Source: an uncultured Bacteroidales bacterium | Lineage (GTDB): Bacteria; Bacteroidota; Bacteroidia; Bacteroidales; WCHB1-69 | Length of the DNA: 35,226 nucleotides | Assembly: GCA_937949745.1 (NCBI GenBank) | Contig: CALECM010000068.1 | Span: 1-35,226, forward strand | Direction: 5' to 3' | In this document: positions 25,501 through 32,632 of the stretch, piece by piece | Numbering within the stretch: the stretch's first letter is position 1 | Layout of the letters: each line of letters begins with the position of its first letter | Notes under the pieces: model-generated | Told to the model about the DNA's origin: nothing | Database searches by the model: none | The model's input: the letters and a program-made list of their open reading frames with translations, nothing else | Translations under genes and position numbers: made by a program

Positions 25501-26589
25501 TTAATCGGCTTTTTGGAGTTTCTTCTTTTTATTGTCTTTCGAAAGCTTGGATAGTTCATCTATATTAGCAGCAAAAGTAATATAATTCGGCACTGCTCCC
25601 ACGGCATAATGGGCACGTGAAAATCCCACCCTGATTGAATGGATATTGATCATAAAACCATAGGAAAATCCGGCCATGGAACCTTTTTGTGCTATTTTCA
25701 TTTCCTGTCTCCGGTTGTGGTTATAAGCCACATGCAGGGAGAAATATTTACTTGGTTCAATTTCCAATCCGAAAACGATATGTCTGAAAAAATTATCAAA
25801 AAACCGGGATGCTGAGGAAGGATATTTGATTTCCCCGGTCAGGCCGTCTTGTTCAAGGAAAGGATCATGTTCTCCGCGGTAAGCCATATCCCATCTATAC
25901 AAAGAATGGAGGGAAATATGGTACCTGACCGGCAGATAAGCGAAACGCTGGGAAAACGCCAGTTGAATATCAAAAGGCAATCTTTCATAATTCCCGGGAG
26001 TAAAAGGTTTGATTTGGGTTCCTATATTTTTAAACAAAAGGCTAAGTGATATTCTTTTTTCCGGATTATAATAACTTCCTGCCACATCAGCCGCTATACC
26101 GAAGGAAGAATAAGTTTCATAATGGGAAAATACGGTCTTGAGATTGGCTCCGATGCTGAAACCTTTATCGAGATAACGCCCCCACCCTATGGTTAGCGCA
26201 TAATCGCCGGCAGTAAAATCTCCGGTCTCTTCTCCATAAATGTCAGTCCCTTTAAATTTCCCATATCCTACGTAGCGCATCTCAACGGCAAAACTACCGG
26301 CCTTTTTAAAAGTGTGGGAATAGAGGGCGGAACCATAAGCCACATTGGAAAAATAATCGGTAAAATTGACGGCTAATGAATTATGGTGATCGGCACTTAT
26401 ATAGGAAGGGTTCTGGATGATCGTGGTAGGATCATCGTCATGCACGGATATCAGATTCCCTCCTAATCCGGCCACCCTGTTTGAATAACTGAAATCCAGC
26501 AATCTGTAAACGTTCCTTCCGCCGAGTTGGGCATTCGCCTGGAAGACAAGCAGTGCCAGAATAAATATAATGATAATCCGTTTACTCAT
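25501..26589 (-). CDS. porQ: Type IX secretion system protein PorQ
   Basis: A 362-residue outer-membrane beta-barrel protein with a signal peptide (1-20, ending A-N-A-Q). The mature part begins L-G-G-R-N-V-Y-R-L-L-D-F-S-Y-S-N-R-V-A-G-L-G-G, the usual PorQ/PorV opening, followed by N-P-S-Y-I and many alternating aromatic strands. PorQ takes part with PorU, PorV and PorZ in the attachment complex that cleaves sorting domains and links cargo to A-LPS. The C-terminus has a short basic tail (D-N-K-K-K-K-L-Q-K). Its location beside a T9SS cargo protease fits. The other por genes are not in the window. Confidence 0.9.
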   Translation of the reverse strand: MSKRIIIIFILALLVFQANAQLGGRNVYRLLDFSYSNRVAGLGGNLISVHDDDPTTIIQNPSYISADHHNSLAVNFTDYFSNVAYGSALYSHTFKKAGSFAVEMRYVGYGKFKGTDIYGEETGDFTAGDYALTIGWGRYLDKGFSIGANLKTVFSHYETYSSFGIAADVAGSYYNPEKRISLSLLFKNIGTQIKPFTPGNYERLPFDIQLAFSQRFAYLPVRYHISLHSLYRWDMAYRGEHDPFLEQDGLTGEIKYPSSASRFFDNFFRHIVFGLEIEPSKYFSLHVAYNHNRRQEMKIAQKGSMAGFSYGFMINIHSIRVGFSRAHYAVGAVPNYITFAANIDELSKLSKDNKKKKLQKAD

Positions 26590-26619
26590 AAAATTATATT
26601 ACAGAAAGCAAAGATACGA

Positions 26620-27480
26620 TTAATTGTGAATTTCGAACAGCGTTATAATCTTATATATTAAAGAAGCCGCCAGTACGTCGGAACTCTTGTCATAAGGCTG
26701 CGGACAAAGTTCCACCACATCAAAACCGACTATTTTTTTATTTTTAAACAACAATTCCAGGAATTGTAACACATCATACCATAGGAGGCCTCCCGGCAAA
26801 GGAGTTCCCGTAAACGGAACGATGGAAGGATCAAAACCGTCAAGGTCGACAGTCAGGTACACGTGGTCGGTTAACCTGTCGACGGCTTTTTGCATCCATT
26901 CTTTATTTTGATGGGTCACATGGGCATAAAATACATTTTCATCGATTATATATTGTTTTTCGTCACTGCAGACGCTCCTGATCCCAACCTGCACTACCTT
27001 CGCATTTTCCTGGGCACGACGCATGACGCAGGCATGGTTATACGGAGATCCGTGGTAATCGTCCCTCAAATCCGCATGCGCATCGATCTGGAGAACCGAA
27101 AGATCAGGGTAATGTTCGCTCAAAGCACGTATGGCACCAATAGAAACCGAGTGCTCTCCGCCCATAATACCAATCGTTTTATTTAAGGAAAGGAAATGCT
27201 TAACCCGTTCGAATACTCCTTTCACCATACTTTCGGGAGAAGAAAAATCAAAACGGTAGTGGTCGGTGTAAATACCAGCCGTATATGCTTCTTTATCGTA
27301 CATCACATCATATAATTCCAGACTGTCGGAAGCGTCCAGTATGGCCTGCGGACCTTTATCGGCACCTTTCATAAATGTACTCGTACCGTCGTAAGGAACC
27401 GGCAATAAAACATATTTAGCATTTTCTAAACTGTAATACCGTTCCTCCATATCTAAAAAATGATCCATGTGATCTACCAT
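26620..27480 (-). CDS. speB: Agmatinase / ureohydrolase family
   Basis: A 286-residue ureohydrolase. Both manganese ions are covered by G-G-E-H-S (His110), D-A-H-A-D (133-137) and D-L-D-G-F-D-P (212-218). The length and the opening V-L-L-P-V-P-Y-D-G-T-S match agmatinase, which turns agmatine into putrescine and urea, rather than arginase. The C-terminal V-E-L-C-P-Q-P-Y-D also fits. Specificity within the family (agmatine, guanidinobutyrate, formimidoylglutamate) is not certain. It is the first gene of the operon that continues into porQ after 30 nt. The intergenic region to the divergent M16 gene holds the promoter, though no consensus box is obvious on this strand. Confidence 0.9.
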   Translation of the reverse strand: MVDHMDHFLDMEERYYSLENAKYVLLPVPYDGTSTFMKGADKGPQAILDASDSLELYDVMYDKEAYTAGIYTDHYRFDFSSPESMVKGVFERVKHFLSLNKTIGIMGGEHSVSIGAIRALSEHYPDLSVLQIDAHADLRDDYHGSPYNHACVMRRAQENAKVVQVGIRSVCSDEKQYIIDENVFYAHVTHQNKEWMQKAVDRLTDHVYLTVDLDGFDPSIVPFTGTPLPGGLLWYDVLQFLELLFKNKKIVGFDVVELCPQPYDKSSDVLAASLIYKIITLFEIHN

Positions 27481-27575
27481 AATTATGATCCATTAAAAAT
27501 TAATAATGTTTTTATTTTAAATCCGGGATTCGAAAACTAAATACTCATTCAATAACGTGAAAGTTGAAATTTCAG

Positions 27576-27583
27576 TATTTTTG
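27576..27583 (+). promoter_or_regulatory. Candidate -7 box of the M16 peptidase gene
   Basis: TATTTTTG is an exact TAnnTTTG match 20 nt before the GTG start. A TTG at the usual -33 distance is missing. Confidence 0.45.
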
Positions 27584-27603
27584 CGATTCATAAAAAAACA
27601 GTC

Positions 27604-28860
27604 GTGGCAATCAAATTTACAAGGCATATTCTACATAACGGATTGAGGTTAATTATCCATGAAGATAAAACAACGCCTCTCGCATCATGTAATATAGTTT
27701 ATAATGTGGGTTCCCGGGATGAAGATCCGCATCTTACCGGTATGGCGCACTTATTCGAACATTTTATGTTTTGCGGCTCGAAAAATGTACCGGATTACGA
27801 TTATTACCTGCAACGGATCGGTGCTTCCAACAACGCCTATACTTCCCAGGATCTCACTCATTACTACATCACTTTACCTGCCAATAACCTGGAATCGGCG
27901 CTCTGGCTCGAATCGGACCGCATGCTTGAACTTGCTTTCGAACAAAAGCAACTGGATATTCAAAAACAGGTAGTGATCGAAGAGTTTAAGGAAAACTTTT
28001 TAAACAGGCCTTTCGGCAGCCTCTGGATGGATTTTAACGGGTTGCTTTATAAAACCCATCCATACCAATGGCTTCCCATCGGAAAAAAGATATCCCATAT
28101 TGAAAAAGTGAATATGGATTTGATGCGGGATTTTTATTATAAATTTTACCGGCCCAATAATGCTGTGATCGCTATTTCGGGTAATGTGGAAACGACGGAG
28201 GTTATACGACTGGTTGAAAAATGGTTCGGGGATATTCCGCGGGGAGAAGAGATCATTAAAATATATCCGGAAGAAAATCCACAGGAGGAAGCGCGCCTGC
28301 GGATAATGGAGGATAATGTTCCTTACGATCTGCTGGTAAAAGGATGGTTGATGTGTAAAAGAACCAGTCCGGATTTTTATACTTACGACCTTATATCGGA
28401 TCTTTTCGGATCGGGAAGGTCGTCTTATCTTTATAAGAGGTTTGTCACGGACGAACATCTCTTTACCAATATTTCATGCCACATTTCCGCAACTTTTGAT
28501 CCGGGTTATTTGGTGATTATGGGAACTCCCGCCGACGGCGTTTCACCGGAAAAAGCCAATACCTCTTTAAGTCAATATCTTGAAGAATTCAATTATACGG
28601 ACCGTCTTCAACATGAACTGCAAAAAGTAAAAAATAAGGTCGAATCTGTTCTACTCAATAATGAGATCAAGGTAGAGGACAGGTCTTCCATGCTTGCCAT
28701 CTCGGAAACTCTTAGCAGTATTGAAGATTTTGAGAACGACAGGGAGAAATATTTCCAGGTAAAAGAAGAGGATATCAGGGAAGTCACAAGAAAGTTATTC
28801 CGTCCCGAAAAGGCTAATACCCTGCTCTATAAACGTCAAAGCCAATCCGGATGTGCATAA
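27604..28860 (+). CDS. M16 family zinc peptidase
   Basis: A 418-residue protein of the pitrilysin/processing-peptidase family. The inverted zinc motif HLFEH is at 49-53, preceded by N-V-G-S-R-D-E-D and followed, about 75 residues later, by V-V-I-E-E-F-K-E-N, which supplies the third ligand Glu. A second, inactive M16 domain follows, with the expected R-R/Y motif-like S-G-R-S-S-Y-L-Y-K-R. There is no signal peptide, so it is likely cytosolic, although some relatives are periplasmic. The start is GTG (27604), as no ATG precedes the conserved N-terminal I-L-H-N-G-L-R. The end overlaps the end of the convergent acyltransferase gene by 25 bases. Confidence 0.92.
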   Translation: MAIKFTRHILHNGLRLIIHEDKTTPLASCNIVYNVGSRDEDPHLTGMAHLFEHFMFCGSKNVPDYDYYLQRIGASNNAYTSQDLTHYYITLPANNLESALWLESDRMLELAFEQKQLDIQKQVVIEEFKENFLNRPFGSLWMDFNGLLYKTHPYQWLPIGKKISHIEKVNMDLMRDFYYKFYRPNNAVIAISGNVETTEVIRLVEKWFGDIPRGEEIIKIYPEENPQEEARLRIMEDNVPYDLLVKGWLMCKRTSPDFYTYDLISDLFGSGRSSYLYKRFVTDEHLFTNISCHISATFDPGYLVIMGTPADGVSPEKANTSLSQYLEEFNYTDRLQHELQKVKNKVESVLLNNEIKVEDRSSMLAISETLSSIEDFENDREKYFQVKEEDIREVTRKLFRPEKANTLLYKRQSQSGCA

Positions 28861-29414
28861 GGAAGTTCTTCAAGGTCGAACTGTCCTTTGTGCCTTCCAC
28901 GCATGCCGTAATAGAATTTTCTGATTTCATTTAAATCGCTTTCCACATCTCCGGTCGGATAGAAAACTCCGCCTATTCCTCCTTTTCTCGAACGGTAATC
29001 CAAATAACCTAACGCGATTGGGACACCGGCTTCCTGGGCGATATAATAAAACCCTTTTTTCCATTTGGGATTCCGTTTACGGGTACCTTCGGGAGAAATC
29101 AGAAGCGCTACCCTGTCCTTTTGGGTGATAAGATTGGCCGCATATAAAGGAAATTTAACCGCATGCTTCCGGTTTACCGGCACACCTCCCAACTTTTTTA
29201 AAATGGGCCCCAAAGGCCACCAAAACATCTCGCTCTTAATCAGAAAAAGTGTATTGACGCCCATCATATTCAATGCCATTCTTCCAACCACAAAATCCAT
29301 CATACTGGTATGGGGTGCAAATAAAAGTACACATTTGTCTGCCTCCGGAGGAATGTTAACCGTATCTATCTTATATCTAAATAGCTTTAATATAAAAGCG
29401 TTTATTCTTTTCAT
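28836..29414 (-). CDS. PlsC-type lysophospholipid acyltransferase
   Basis: A 192-residue protein of the LPLAT family. The catalytic HX4D motif is H-T-S-M-M-D (35-40), the binding block is G-G-V-P-V-N-R-K-H (76-84), and S-P-E-G-T-R (107-112) is the third block. It is shorter than PlsC (about 245) and starts with a basic amphipathic segment instead of a membrane helix. It resembles the short LPLAT proteins of Bacteroidota, described as 1-acylglycerol-3-phosphate acyltransferase-like, some of which act on ornithine or glycine lipids. Acyl acceptor unknown. It has its own consensus promoter (29500-29529). Confidence 0.88.
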   Translation of the reverse strand: MKRINAFILKLFRYKIDTVNIPPEADKCVLLFAPHTSMMDFVVGRMALNMMGVNTLFLIKSEMFWWPLGPILKKLGGVPVNRKHAVKFPLYAANLITQKDRVALLISPEGTRKRNPKWKKGFYYIAQEAGVPIALGYLDYRSRKGGIGGVFYPTGDVESDLNEIRKFYYGMRGRHKGQFDLEELPYAHPDWL

Positions 29415-29499
29415 AATCCCAATAAAGATTTTACCGCTACATACGGAATATCGCCTCTTACCCGAATAACATGGATTTTACGAACCCGTAATTCAGTTG

Positions 29500-29529
29500 C
29501 AAAAATAAAACCTTTCTTCATAATTGCAA
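29500..29529 (-). promoter_or_regulatory. Promoter of the PlsC-type acyltransferase gene
   Basis: TTG (29527-29529), a 19-nt spacer and TATTTTTG (29500-29507) on the minus strand. This is the best match to the Bacteroidota consensus in the window, about 80 nt before the ATG. Confidence 0.65.
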
Positions 29530-29545
29530 CATAAATTATCATGAA

Positions 29546-30448
29546 TCAGGATTCCATAAGTAATTCACCGGTTTCATTTACGGTTAAAACTGCTTTCTGT
29601 CCCAGTCTTAAGGCCAGGTTCCGGCTTTCATGTCCCGACGGAAAACCGAAGCATACAGGAATATCCGATTCACTACAATATTGCGTTATAATTTCTTCGG
29701 CATTGCTCCCGTAAGGGATTTTATTATCATGCATCTGCGACATACCACCTATGACCAGTCCTGCCAGTTTGTCCAGTTTTCCGGTTCTTTTCATGTTCAT
29801 CATCATCCGGTCGATATGGTAAAGGTATTCATCAAGATCTTCAAGAAACAGGATACAATTATCGGTATCTATATCGGAAGAAGAACCCAGTAACGAATAT
29901 AGAATGGAAAGATTTCCCCCGATCAGTTTTCCTTCAGCCGTACCCTTTATATTAAACGAATGCGGTCCGGTATGGTAGACGAGAGTTTTTCCCATGAGCG
30001 CTTCAATCATCGATCCGGCATTTTCTTCAACGGAACATCCCGTTTTAAAATTCACAGGCATGGTACAATGCAGTGTAGATATTCCATAATTCCGGTATAT
30101 ATGAGAATGGAAAACCGTGACGTCGCTATAACCGCATATCCATTTGGGACGGGATTTAAAACCGGAAAAGTCCAATCGGTCTATTATCCTTACGGATCCG
30201 TAACCTCCTCTTGCACAAAGTATGGCTTTCACGGCAGGATCGTCTATCATAGCCTGAAAATCTTCCGTTCTTTCGATATCAGTACCGGCATATTGATGAT
30301 GGGAAGCAAACAGATGGTCTGCCAGTTTGACTTTAAAACCGTTCTTTTCCAGAAAATTCACGGCGGGTTCCACATCTTCACCGGATATTTTATGCGCCGG
30401 CGCGGTTATCCCGATAGTGTCACCCTTCTGAAGGTATGGAGGTATCAT
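29546..30448 (-). CDS. ldcA: LD-carboxypeptidase (peptidase family S66)
   Basis: A 300-residue enzyme that removes the terminal D-Ala from murein tetrapeptides in peptidoglycan recycling. By comparison with Pseudomonas LdcA, the catalytic triad is Ser108 in C-G-Y-S-D-V-T, Glu203 in F-L-E-D-L-D-E and His273 in S-G-H-E-S-R-N. The N-terminal G-D-T-I-G-I-T-A-P-A and the A-R-G-G-Y-G-S-V-R block are also typical. Length is normal, with no signal peptide. It starts 8 nt after the short-chain dehydrogenase gene, so the two are co-transcribed. Confidence 0.94.
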   Translation of the reverse strand: MIPPYLQKGDTIGITAPAHKISGEDVEPAVNFLEKNGFKVKLADHLFASHHQYAGTDIERTEDFQAMIDDPAVKAILCARGGYGSVRIIDRLDFSGFKSRPKWICGYSDVTVFHSHIYRNYGISTLHCTMPVNFKTGCSVEENAGSMIEALMGKTLVYHTGPHSFNIKGTAEGKLIGGNLSILYSLLGSSSDIDTDNCILFLEDLDEYLYHIDRMMMNMKRTGKLDKLAGLVIGGMSQMHDNKIPYGSNAEEIITQYCSESDIPVCFGFPSGHESRNLALRLGQKAVLTVNETGELLMES

Positions 30449-30456
30449 AAAACTTA

Positions 30457-31305
30457 TTATTGATGAAATCTGGATTTTAATATGGCTTCGGTCATTTCCC
30501 TTAATTTTTTACGATTCGGACTATTCTTTATATGGCGGGGAATTTCCGTTAATTTCTGATTGGCGTAATAGCCGCCCGTTTTCCCTTCCATTTCAGGAGA
30601 TAAGGCCAGATAAAGCATGGTCGCAGCCCCTTTTTCCGGTTTACGTATTACAGGCCGGAAAAACCAGTCGCAACTTTTATCGATGATCCGGTTTCCCATC
30701 CGGATAATATTGGTACTGACGATGCCCGGGTCGGCACAATTAATGGTGATATTCTTCTCTTTCAGAATCTCCGCATAATCAAGGGTAAAATATACCAATG
30801 CCCTTTTTGAGGCGGAATAAGAAACAAAACGATTAAATAGCCGGCTGTCGACCGCTTCGAAAAAAGTATCCGAAACTTCAAACCATCTATAAGACAAGGA
30901 AGCCATATTCACGATACGGGCCCCGTTTGACATTAACGGAATAAGCTTTCGGGTGAGATAATAATGCCCCAGGTAATTCACACCGGCTGAAATTTCGATA
31001 TCATCTTCCGTCAAATCCGGTTTGTGAGGTAAAACACCTGCATTATTAAGTAATAAATGTATCCCGGTATGAGTACCGTATATTTTTTCAATGAAAGCAT
31101 TAATTGATTTTGAAGAGGCTAAATCTAAAGGATAGACCTGCACGGAAGAAGCAGTTTCATTCCGTATCTCTTGGCAGATTGAAGTTGCCCGGTGAATATC
31201 CCTGCAAGCCATGATCACCTCATATCCTTCCCGAGCCAGTGTCCGTGTAATAACACGACCCATTCCTCCATCCGCTCCTGTTACGATCGCAACTTTTTTT
31301 TTCAT
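30457..31305 (-). CDS. Short-chain dehydrogenase/reductase (SDR)
   Basis: A 282-residue Rossmann-fold oxidoreductase. The cofactor motif is T-G-A-D-G-G-M-G (9-16), followed by A-C-R-D, which suggests NADP preference. N-N-A-G is near residue 88, the catalytic Ser is in M-A-S-L-S, and the catalytic pair is Y-S-A-S-K. The sequence resembles the retinol-dehydrogenase-like (RDH/WW-domain) SDR group more than FabG. Substrate unknown. The ATG at 31305 is preferred to a GTG one codon upstream. The start lies 20 nt after the 3' end of tRNA-Arg on the same strand. Confidence 0.9.
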   Translation of the reverse strand: MKKKVAIVTGADGGMGRVITRTLAREGYEVIMACRDIHRATSICQEIRNETASSVQVYPLDLASSKSINAFIEKIYGTHTGIHLLLNNAGVLPHKPDLTEDDIEISAGVNYLGHYYLTRKLIPLMSNGARIVNMASLSYRWFEVSDTFFEAVDSRLFNRFVSYSASKRALVYFTLDYAEILKEKNITINCADPGIVSTNIIRMGNRIIDKSCDWFFRPVIRKPEKGAATMLYLALSPEMEGKTGGYYANQKLTEIPRHIKNSPNRKKLREMTEAILKSRFHQ

Positions 31306-31325
31306 CACGGAATGATAGCTCTATG

Positions 31326-31399
31326 TGACCCCGGCGGGATTCAAACCCACAACCTTCAGAACCGGAATCTGACATTCTATTCAATTGAACTACGGGGCC
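31326..31399 (-). tRNA. tRNA-Arg (anticodon CCG)
   Basis: A 74-nt tRNA. The acceptor stem GGCCCCG/CGGGGTC has one G-T pair and the discriminator is A. The anticodon stem TCAGA/TCTGA closes the loop TTCCGGT, with anticodon CCG reading CGG. The T arm is GTGGG-TTTGAAT-CCCGC. The D arm has GTTC...GAAT. CCA is not encoded. Confidence 0.95.
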
Positions 31400-31411
31400 G
31401 GTTTTCGAGTG

Positions 31412-31419
31412 CAAAAATA
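31412..31419 (-). promoter_or_regulatory. Candidate -7 box of tRNA-Arg and the SDR operon
   Basis: TATTTTTG on the minus strand, an exact TAnnTTTG, ends 12 nt before the tRNA. No TTG is at -33. The downstream SDR gene has no separate promoter in the 20 nt between them. Confidence 0.45.
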
Positions 31420-31510
31420 AAAAAAAACTCTTTCCGATTTTATATATACAAATAAGTTGTTGTCTTTTTATTTCCACAGATCAATTTAATGCTCCCCGAA
31501 TGTGCAAAGC

Positions 31511-31589
31511 TGTCATAATTTCTGTCATTTTAACAGCGTTTTATTGTCATTTTTACAGAAAAAATTTGTCAAATTGTCAAAAAATGTCA
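31511..31589 (+). promoter_or_regulatory. Array of six TGTCA boxes upstream of the sigma factor gene
   Basis: TGTCA occurs at 31511, 31523, 31545, 31567, 31575 and 31585, all in the same direction, within 79 bases. Two of them form longer matching units, TGTCATTTTAACAG and TGTCATTTTTACAG, exactly 22 bases apart. The spacings (12, 22, 22, 8, 10) are near whole helical turns. The array ends 52 bases before the -7 box. It looks like an operator for a multimeric regulator. The regulator is unknown. Confidence 0.5.
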
Positions 31590-31640
31590 TATTTATTAAT
31601 TAATTTGGATTAAATTTGAACTTGGCATGTTTATTGTTTG

Positions 31641-31648
31641 TAGTTTTG
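31641..31648 (+). promoter_or_regulatory. -7 box of the sigma factor gene
   Basis: TAGTTTTG matches TAnnTTTG exactly and lies 21 nt before the ATG. TTG triplets lie 16 and 22 nt upstream rather than the ideal 19. The position shows that translation must start at 31670. Confidence 0.55.
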
Positions 31649-31669
31649 GCAGTAACAAAACAAAATAAA

Positions 31670-32212
31670 ATGACTCCAAACAACAATCTAATCGAAAGAG
31701 CATTAGGATACGACCAAGGTCTACGCCAATATGCTTATTCATTGACACTTAACCATGACGATGCCAATGATTTGCTTCAAGACACCTACTTAAAAGTTCT
31801 TCAGAATTGTGATTATTATAAAGATGACACTAATCTCAAAGCGTGGGTCTATACCATTATGAAAAACACTTTCATTAATAATTACAGAAGAAAGCAACGT
31901 TCTAAAATAATTGTTGAGCAAAATGAAGATCTTTACCACCTGAATAATTACGTATCCAGTCCTTCCGACAGTGCAGATATGAATTTCTACGTTAAAGACA
32001 TCAATGAGAAGATTTTGGAGAAAAAAGAAGATCAGCGGAAACCTTTTGAGATGTTTCTTGACGGATTTAAATACCAGGAGATCGCAGATGAAATGAATAT
32101 TTCAATAGGGACCGTTAAAAGCCGTATCTTCTTCACCAGAAAGAAATTAATGGAAGATCTTAAAGATTATGTTACGCCTACCTATCCTCAACAGGTAGAA
32201 ATCCCCCAGTAA
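31670..32212 (+). CDS. RNA polymerase sigma-70 factor, ECF-like
   Basis: A 180-residue sigma factor with only regions 2 and 4. Region 2 is at about 10-80 (Y-A-Y-S-L-T-L-N, D-A-N-D-L-L-Q-D-T-Y-L-K-V, then N-L-K-A-W-V-Y-T-I-M-K-N-T-F-I-N-N-Y-R-R). Region 4 is at about 118-165 (P-F-E-M-F-L-D-G-F-K-Y-Q-E-I-A-D-E-M-N-I, S-I-G-T-V-K-S-R-I), a clear helix-turn-helix. No anti-sigma factor gene follows; a terminator comes directly after. An upstream TTG could extend the frame by 18 residues, but a -7 promoter box lies within that extension, so ATG 31670 is the start. Such stand-alone ECF factors in Bacteroidota are often stress-related. Regulation by the TGTCA array is likely. Confidence 0.9.
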   Translation: MTPNNNLIERALGYDQGLRQYAYSLTLNHDDANDLLQDTYLKVLQNCDYYKDDTNLKAWVYTIMKNTFINNYRRKQRSKIIVEQNEDLYHLNNYVSSPSDSADMNFYVKDINEKILEKKEDQRKPFEMFLDGFKYQEIADEMNISIGTVKSRIFFTRKKLMEDLKDYVTPTYPQQVEIPQ

Positions 32213-32242
32213 AGAATAATAGAAATAATACCAATTATATGT

Positions 32243-32269
32243 AAAGATGCTGAAAAGCATCTTTTTTTT
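32243..32269 (+). terminator. Rho-independent terminator of the sigma factor gene
   Basis: A 9-bp stem (32243-32251 with 32256-32264) closes a GAAA tetraloop and runs into eight T (32262-32269). It lies 30 bases after the stop. Confidence 0.92.
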
Positions 32270-32310
32270 ATGTCTTTACATTTACCGGGATATGATTTCG
32301 CTTTTAATGG

Positions 32311-32561
32311 GAAATCTATTTTACAAAACAACTCATCTCTTACTTTAAAGTAAATCCGCTCAGCGGTATGGAATCTTATCTGTTATAAACTTAATCTACA
32401 TTATAAAAAGCATTATGAAGATTCAATTGGCAGGTTAGTGGTAAAATCAATTTTACCAAAACAACTAAAATCTGTGACCACTTTGATGATAAAATCCGCT
32501 CAGCGATATGGAATCGTCTCTGTTAAAAGCTTAATCGAAAGTATAAAAGCACTATGAAGAT
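32311..32561. repeat. Direct intergenic duplication, two units of about 115-120 bp
   Basis: Copy 1 (about 32311-32422) and copy 2 (about 32443-32561) share the same order of segments: AATC(T/A)ATTTTAC(A/C)AAAACAACT, then AAATCCGCTCAGCG(G/A)TATGG, then TCTGTTA, AACTTAATC or AGCTTAATC, and TATAAA...ATGAAGAT. The period is 132-140 bp. No open frame is shared. The interval from 32270 to 32583 has no gene. Conserved blocks separated by diverged spacers suggest a structured or binding element rather than a recent slip. Confidence 0.65.
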
Positions 32562-32583
32562 ATAAAAGGATAATTAAAGATAT

Positions 32584-32613
32584 AAAAAAGGTTCATGAAA
32601 TTCATGAACCTTT
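32584..32613 (-). terminator. Rho-independent terminator of the Asn/Gln-rich protein gene
   Basis: An 11-bp stem (32587-32597 with 32603-32613) around a 5-nt loop, followed on the minus strand by a run of T (32584-32589). It begins 19 bases after the stop codon. Confidence 0.88.
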
Positions 32614-32632
32614 ACAATAACGATAGTAGTTT

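Noticed and set aside
31616..31669. Upstream TTG start extending the sigma factor by 18 residues
   Set aside because: An exact -7 promoter box lies inside the extension, and the added residues are unlike sigma factors.
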